37,229 nucleotides of DNA from NCBI GenBank assembly GCA_016838885.1, contig JAEKNW010000284.1:1-37229 (forward strand), in the 5' to 3' direction. Made by a program: the position numbers and the translations under genes. The notes under the pieces are model-generated. The model was not told where the DNA came from. It ran no database searches and was given only the letters and a program-made list of their open reading frames with translations. The DNA comes from Candidatus Cloacimonadota bacterium. GTDB taxonomy: Bacteria; Cloacimonadota; Cloacimonadia; Cloacimonadales; JAFGVF01. This document shows, piece after piece, positions 33,281-37,229 of the stretch (position 1 is the first letter of the stretch; every line of letters starts with the position of its first letter).

Positions 33281-34350
33281 TGAAAATAAATAATGATTGT
33301 ATCTATTTCAAAGGTGATATGCCTTGTAAGCCCCACAAAGATAAGGGCTATCACTGCCATGCTTGCCCTGAATACGCCCCTTATGACCATCAAATATTGA
33401 TAATAAAATTAGGTTCGGGAGGAGATGTTGTAAGAACAAGTCCTGTTTTACATCAAATAAGAAAATCTTTTCCTCAAGCTCATATCATCTGGATAACAAA
33501 GACAGTTGACTTAGTCCCCCAATCTCATGTTAACACTATCCTTAACTGGAATACAGATAATATTCTTTGGTTAAAATCCCTTAAATTTGATATTGTCTAT
33601 AGCCTAGATAAAGATAAACAGGCAATTGCCTTAGCTACTTCTCTGCAAACTACTCACCTAAAAGGTTATACTATGGATGAATGGGGACACTGCCAAGCTG
33701 TAGATAAAGATGCCTGTCATAAATGGCAAATTGGCTTATGGGATGACCTCTATAAAGAGAATCCAAACAGCTATTCCCAGGAGATTGTTGAATTGTGTGG
33801 TTTCACTTATAACAAAGATGAATATATCATAAATCCCCCTAATCCCACTTATCGTTATGGTATTGATGCTACTATGAAGATCGTTGGACTTAACCCTGGC
33901 AGTAGTAAAGATTATGCCACAAAACTCTGGGGGGAAGATAATTGGATCCAACTCTGCAAAGCATTAAACAAGTCTGGTTTTACTCCAGTTATTTTCGGTA
34001 ACGAATATGATAATGAAATGAATATGAGAATCTCTTCACGCGGAAGAGCATTATACTTTGGAGTGAAGCCAATTAAAGAGTTAGTATCCCTGATAAACTG
34101 CTGTGAGTTAGTCGTTACCAACGTAACAATGGCCATGCACATAGCAATCGCCTTAAAGAAAAAGGTGGTAATTCTCAACAATATTTATAATAAGAATGAG
34201 TTTGAGTTATATGGCTTAGGAACAATCTTAGAACCAGATAAACCATGCAAATGTTGTTATCTCAATAGCTGTGATGAACCATGCTTAGAAACAATCCCTG
34301 TCGAAAATGTTTATAATGAGATAACTGATCTTATAGGGTTACCTGAATGA
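33280..34350 (+). CDS. Glycosyltransferase family 9 (heptosyltransferase-like) with cysteine clusters
   Basis: 356 residues. GT9 signatures: ILIIKLGSGGDVVRTSPVLHQI at about 45-66, GLNPGSSKDYATKLWGEDNW (nucleotide-sugar/active-site loop), and VVTNVTMAMHIAIALKKKVVIL at the C-terminal half, where the usual TNDTGxMH is TNVTMAMH. The protein also has a Cys-rich N-terminus (Cys at 6, 16, 26, 29) and a C-terminal CKCCYLNSCDEPC, which would suit a metal or Fe-S site; plain WaaC/WaaF enzymes lack the N-terminal set. It probably transfers a heptose or similar sugar to LPS or a surface glycan. 1-nt overlap with the helicase upstream and 4-nt overlap (ATGA) downstream. Confidence 0.87.
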   Translation: MKINNDCIYFKGDMPCKPHKDKGYHCHACPEYAPYDHQILIIKLGSGGDVVRTSPVLHQIRKSFPQAHIIWITKTVDLVPQSHVNTILNWNTDNILWLKSLKFDIVYSLDKDKQAIALATSLQTTHLKGYTMDEWGHCQAVDKDACHKWQIGLWDDLYKENPNSYSQEIVELCGFTYNKDEYIINPPNPTYRYGIDATMKIVGLNPGSSKDYATKLWGEDNWIQLCKALNKSGFTPVIFGNEYDNEMNMRISSRGRALYFGVKPIKELVSLINCCELVVTNVTMAMHIAIALKKKVVILNNIYNKNEFELYGLGTILEPDKPCKCCYLNSCDEPCLETIPVENVYNEITDLIGLPE

Positions 34351-35453
34351 AAATAGCTTTTCTTGGTCCTGCTTATCCACTTAGAGGGGGAATTGCTCAA
34401 TTTATGGCAATCCTGGCTAAAAAACTACAAGAGCGAGGACACGAAATTAAGGTGTTCTCTTTCAAGAAGCAATACCCCAAGATTATTTTCCCGGGTAAAG
34501 AACAGATTGAGAAAAGTAAAATGGTAATTGATTTACCTATTGAATCCTATCTAATACCCTATAACCCACTTACATATAATAGAACAGTGCGGGAAATTAT
34601 CAAATTTCAACCTGATTTGTTAATCTTAAAGTATTGGATTCCCTTCTTTGCTCCTGCCTTTGGTTACATCGTAAGTAAGCTAAAAAGGAAATCTAAGATA
34701 AAAGTTATTTATAATATTGATAATATTGATTTTCATGAAAAGTGGGTGGGGGGAGATATCCTTACTAAATATGCTTTTAGAAAGGCTGATTTCTTCATTA
34801 CTATGTCTGATAGCGTGGATAAAAGTCTCTTTAAACTCTTTCCGAAACTAGCCAAAGACCGTGTTGTTAAAATTAATCATCCCACTTATGATTTCTATGC
34901 TTCAGAGCAAAAAAATAATTTTGAATTTCAATATAATCTCCTCTTCTTTGGTTATATCAAGCCCTATAAAGGTTTAGATACAATATTAGAAGCCATGCCA
35001 ATAGTCTTGAACATGATACCTCAGCTAAAACTTACTATTGCCGGAGAAGTCTACGGAGATGATTCACCCTATTTGGATATAATAAAGAAATATAGCTTAG
35101 AAAAGAATGTGATTCTGCATGATAAGTATATCACAAATGAAGAAGTCAAAGAGTTTTTCTTAACTGCTGATGTTTGTGTCCTTCCTTATAAACAGGCTAC
35201 TCAAAGTGGGATTATTCAATTAAGTTATGCCTTCGGTGTCCCTGTGATCGCTACAGCAGTTGGAGGTATTCCTGAAGTCATTCAAGAAGGGAAAACAGGG
35301 TCTTTAGTGCTTGCAGATAATCCGAAGGCTCTGGCAAAGGCAATCCTTGACTTTTATGAAACCTTTGATTTAAAAGAAAGTTATCAATATATTCTCCAAG
35401 AAAATAGCAAATACTCCTGGCAACCCTTTATTGAGGTTATTGAAAAACTATGA
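34347..35453 (+). CDS. Glycosyltransferase family 4 (GT-B), first copy
   Basis: 368 residues. N-terminal Rossmann half opens MKIAFLGPAYPLRGGIAQF (glycine loop for acceptor/phosphate binding). The C-terminal donor-binding half includes NLLFFGYIKPYKGLDTILEA, TIAGEVYGDDSPYL, and SGIIQLSYAFGVPVIATAVG followed by GIPEVI (about 287-312). The conserved Glu of the EX7E motif is represented by a less typical Q...SGIIQ sequence. Retaining sugar transferase; donor and acceptor unknown. It overlaps both neighbours by 4 nt. Confidence 0.88.
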   Translation: MKIAFLGPAYPLRGGIAQFMAILAKKLQERGHEIKVFSFKKQYPKIIFPGKEQIEKSKMVIDLPIESYLIPYNPLTYNRTVREIIKFQPDLLILKYWIPFFAPAFGYIVSKLKRKSKIKVIYNIDNIDFHEKWVGGDILTKYAFRKADFFITMSDSVDKSLFKLFPKLAKDRVVKINHPTYDFYASEQKNNFEFQYNLLFFGYIKPYKGLDTILEAMPIVLNMIPQLKLTIAGEVYGDDSPYLDIIKKYSLEKNVILHDKYITNEEVKEFFLTADVCVLPYKQATQSGIIQLSYAFGVPVIATAVGGIPEVIQEGKTGSLVLADNPKALAKAILDFYETFDLKESYQYILQENSKYSWQPFIEVIEKL

Positions 35454-36706
35454 AGAGATTACTCTTGATAACCTATTACTTCCCTCCCTGTGGAGGCGCA
35501 GGAGTGCAAAGATGGGTTAGAATCCTCAAGTATCTTCCCCAAGAAGGCTGGGATATTACTGTACTAACTACCAAAGATGGCGATTATCCCATTATTGATG
35601 ATTCATTAGTGGATAAGATCCCTGATAATATTAAAATTATTAGGACTACAACCCCAATCTTCGGTAACTTCTATAAAAAAGTAACTAAGGATAATCAAGG
35701 AATTCCTTATGGAACTCTTAATTCAGATAAACATGATACTTTTCTAAAGAAACTTCTTTACTGGATCAGAATAAATCTGATTATCCCTGATGCTCGTTTT
35801 ATCTGGAACAAGCATGCCCTAAAAGAAGCCACTAAACTGCTTAAAACTAATCCCTACGATATTGTCCTAACAAGCTCACCTCCTCATTCAACCCAGCTGA
35901 TCGGGCTAAAACTTAAAAAGAGATTTAATATTACCTGGGTTACTGATTTTAGAGATCCCTGGGCTGAGATCTATTATCTTAAATTAGCTAAACAAAATAA
36001 ATTATCACACTACATAAATAGACTCTTGGAAAAGAAAGTAATGAAAGAAGCTGATCTTAATCTCATTGTCTCAGATGAAATTAGAAAGAACTTTCCCCAA
36101 GGAAATAAGCTTACCTTTACTAATTCTTATGATCCTGAAGATTTTATAGCCCATGAAAAAAAGAGAAGTGATATCTTTAGAATCAAATATGTAGGTAAAA
36201 TAACCCAAGCTCAAGATATAAACTCTATTATTACAGCCCTCAATAACCTTCCTCAACTCTATGAAAACACTGAATTCACCTTTATAGGGACTTACCCCAA
36301 TAATCCTTTTAATACTAAGTTCCCGGTGGTAATGAAAAATTATCTGCCCCATTCTCAAGCTATTCAAGAGATGGTGAACTCAGATTTACTGATTCTTTTA
36401 ATTAATGATTACCCCCAAAATAAGGGAATGCTTACCACGAAACTTTTTGAATATTTAGGTGCAAAAGTCCCAATTCTTTGCATTGGACCTCAAGATGGTG
36501 ATGCAAATGCGATTATCAAAGAGTGTGAAGCTGGTGTTTGTGTTGATTATGGAGATGTAGCTACTATTAAAAAGGTAATCTTAGAATATTACGCTCAATG
36601 GAAATTAGATAAGTTACTGCTATGTAACAACAACAAAAACTATTCCATAGTTCAACAAATTACAAAACTTGACCAAATCTTAACAAAACTCATCACTAAA
36701 AGTTGA
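35450..36706 (+). CDS. Glycosyltransferase family 4 (GT-B), second copy
   Basis: 418 residues. YYFPPCGGAGVQRWVRILKYL (9-29) is the common opening of a GT4-like family in FCB bacteria. VLTSSPPHSTQLIGLKLKKRFNITWVTDFRDPW is a second signature. The C-terminal half ends its donor site with LTTKLFEYLGAKVPILCIG and DANAIIKECEAGVCVDYGD. Little similarity to the neighbouring GT4 beyond the fold. Last gene of the operon; with the GT9 and first GT4 it likely builds an LPS or surface polysaccharide. Confidence 0.88.
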   Translation: MKRLLLITYYFPPCGGAGVQRWVRILKYLPQEGWDITVLTTKDGDYPIIDDSLVDKIPDNIKIIRTTTPIFGNFYKKVTKDNQGIPYGTLNSDKHDTFLKKLLYWIRINLIIPDARFIWNKHALKEATKLLKTNPYDIVLTSSPPHSTQLIGLKLKKRFNITWVTDFRDPWAEIYYLKLAKQNKLSHYINRLLEKKVMKEADLNLIVSDEIRKNFPQGNKLTFTNSYDPEDFIAHEKKRSDIFRIKYVGKITQAQDINSIITALNNLPQLYENTEFTFIGTYPNNPFNTKFPVVMKNYLPHSQAIQEMVNSDLLILLINDYPQNKGMLTTKLFEYLGAKVPILCIGPQDGDANAIIKECEAGVCVDYGDVATIKKVILEYYAQWKLDKLLLCNNNKNYSIVQQITKLDQILTKLITKS

Positions 36707-36765
36707 ACAATAAACGATTCTAACTACTTATTTTACATAGATATAAAAAAATAACAAAAAAACTA

Positions 36766-36794
36766 TTGACAGGATTTAGCTAATTCTTTTTTTT
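36766..36794 (+). promoter_or_regulatory. Candidate promoter of rpsT
   Basis: TTGACA (36766-36771) 83 nt before the ATG. The sequence 17 nt further on is a T-run, so the -10 cannot be assigned with confidence. 36707-36765 holds nothing else recognisable. Confidence 0.35.
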
Positions 36795-36848
36795 CACTTA
36801 AAGAAAAATATTATCAAATAAATAAAAGATAGATTAATTGGAGGAACA

Positions 36849-37118
36849 ATGCCAAATAGTAAGTCTCCCGAAAAGAGATTAAGACAGGAAGCCAAAAGAG
36901 CTGCTAGAAATCATTATGTGAAGAAAACTTTATCTACCCTCGATAAGAAGATGCATTCAAACATCTCATTAGACGAGAAAAAAGAACTTATTAATACAAT
37001 ATTTTCAAAATTAGATAAGGCTGCTAAAAGCAACGTTATACACAAGAGAACTGCTTCTAGAAGAAAAGCTAGAATTGCTGCTTATCTTGCCAAAGAATAT
37101 AAAATAAACGCTGAATAA
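36849..37118 (+). CDS. rpsT: 30S ribosomal protein S20
   Basis: 89 residues, the usual S20 length. MPNSKSPEKRLRQEAKRAARN is the typical basic N-terminal helix, and NVIHKRTASRRKARIAAYLAKEYK the C-terminal rRNA-binding helix. It binds 16S rRNA early in 30S assembly. GGAGGA lies just upstream of the ATG. Monocistronic here, as in many genomes, and read toward the right end. Confidence 0.97.
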   Translation: MPNSKSPEKRLRQEAKRAARNHYVKKTLSTLDKKMHSNISLDEKKELINTIFSKLDKAAKSNVIHKRTASRRKARIAAYLAKEYKINAE

Positions 37119-37229
37119 GTTTATTACAAAGTTAAACCCGAATGGTGCAGTAGAGCTTTAGAGAAGAGTGCAGATTCTTTTAGCAAAATAACTTACAGAA
37201 TTTGAAGGCATATAATATATATATTCCTG
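37119..37229. repeat. Right-end copy of the dispersed palindromic repeat
   Basis: TTAAACCCGAATGGTGCAGT (37132-37151) is the terminus also seen at 13238. 37153-37229 is the reverse complement of 42-118 with one visible mismatch. It lacks the ~22-bp internal segment of the left copy. It begins just after the rpsT stop, so it may double as that gene's 3' structure. Confidence 0.85.

Overview
The window looks like a contig from an anaerobic, diderm (LPS-making), AT-rich bacterium of the FCB group, most plausibly Candidatus Cloacimonadota. The sequence support is: two secreted beta-helix proteins ending in a NYPNPFNPETTIEF... FlgD-like/T9SS type A sorting domain; KDO and LPS-transport genes; pyruvate phosphate dikinase; and intergenic regions full of GC-richer palindromic repeats in an AT-rich background. 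The phylum is inferred from these traits, with no marker phylogeny behind it. Both window ends lie in inverted copies of one repeat family, so the edges are probably repeat-broken assembly ends.

Layout. 0.2-1.7 kb (minus): an MltD-like lipoprotein transglycosylase. 1.7-3.1 kb: a non-coding array of hairpin repeats. 3.1-3.45 kb: a promoter, a good ribosome-binding site and a small ORF holding 13 exact CTCTT repeats. 3.55-8.8 kb: two large secreted beta-helix proteins whose last ~277 bp are almost identical. 8.8-9.8 kb: a second hairpin array in the same orientation, plus 12 exact octamers. 9.86-13.2 kb: cold-shock protein, YgiQ-type radical SAM protein, and an EnvC-like coiled-coil protein with a degenerate LytM domain. 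13.2-13.4 kb: a terminal-inverted-repeat element with two mutually exclusive long hairpins. 13.5-16.75 kb: a YrdC/low-molecular-weight phosphatase fusion overlapping purL. 16.9-21.1 kb: a tight operon of LiaF-like membrane protein, patatin-POTRA-barrel protein (type Vd-like), M19 dipeptidase and tag. 21.6-24.5 kb: an LPS operon, kdsA-kdsC-lptC-like-lptA/ostA-like, with nested overlaps. 24.6-27.9 kb (minus): ppdK and a DUF3795 protein. 27.9-28.9 kb: a repeat-rich gap with a cloverleaf-like inverted repeat and a 20-21 bp tandem array. 28.9-29.4 kb: tpx. 29.9-36.7 kb: a Dna2-like nuclease-helicase translationally coupled to three glycosyltransferases. 36.8-37.1 kb: rpsT.

The genes are mostly housekeeping or envelope genes: peptidoglycan remodelling, outer-membrane/LPS biogenesis, surface glycan transfer and secreted surface proteins. 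No transposase, integrase, tRNA, rRNA or CRISPR array was recognised. The unusual content is the repeat fraction. Modular palindromes recur in similar order at several loci, bracket the surface-protein pair as direct repeats, and form elaborate potential RNA/DNA structures. A strong TTGAC(A/T) -35 box lies about 56-63 nt before the start of several genes or transcription units.
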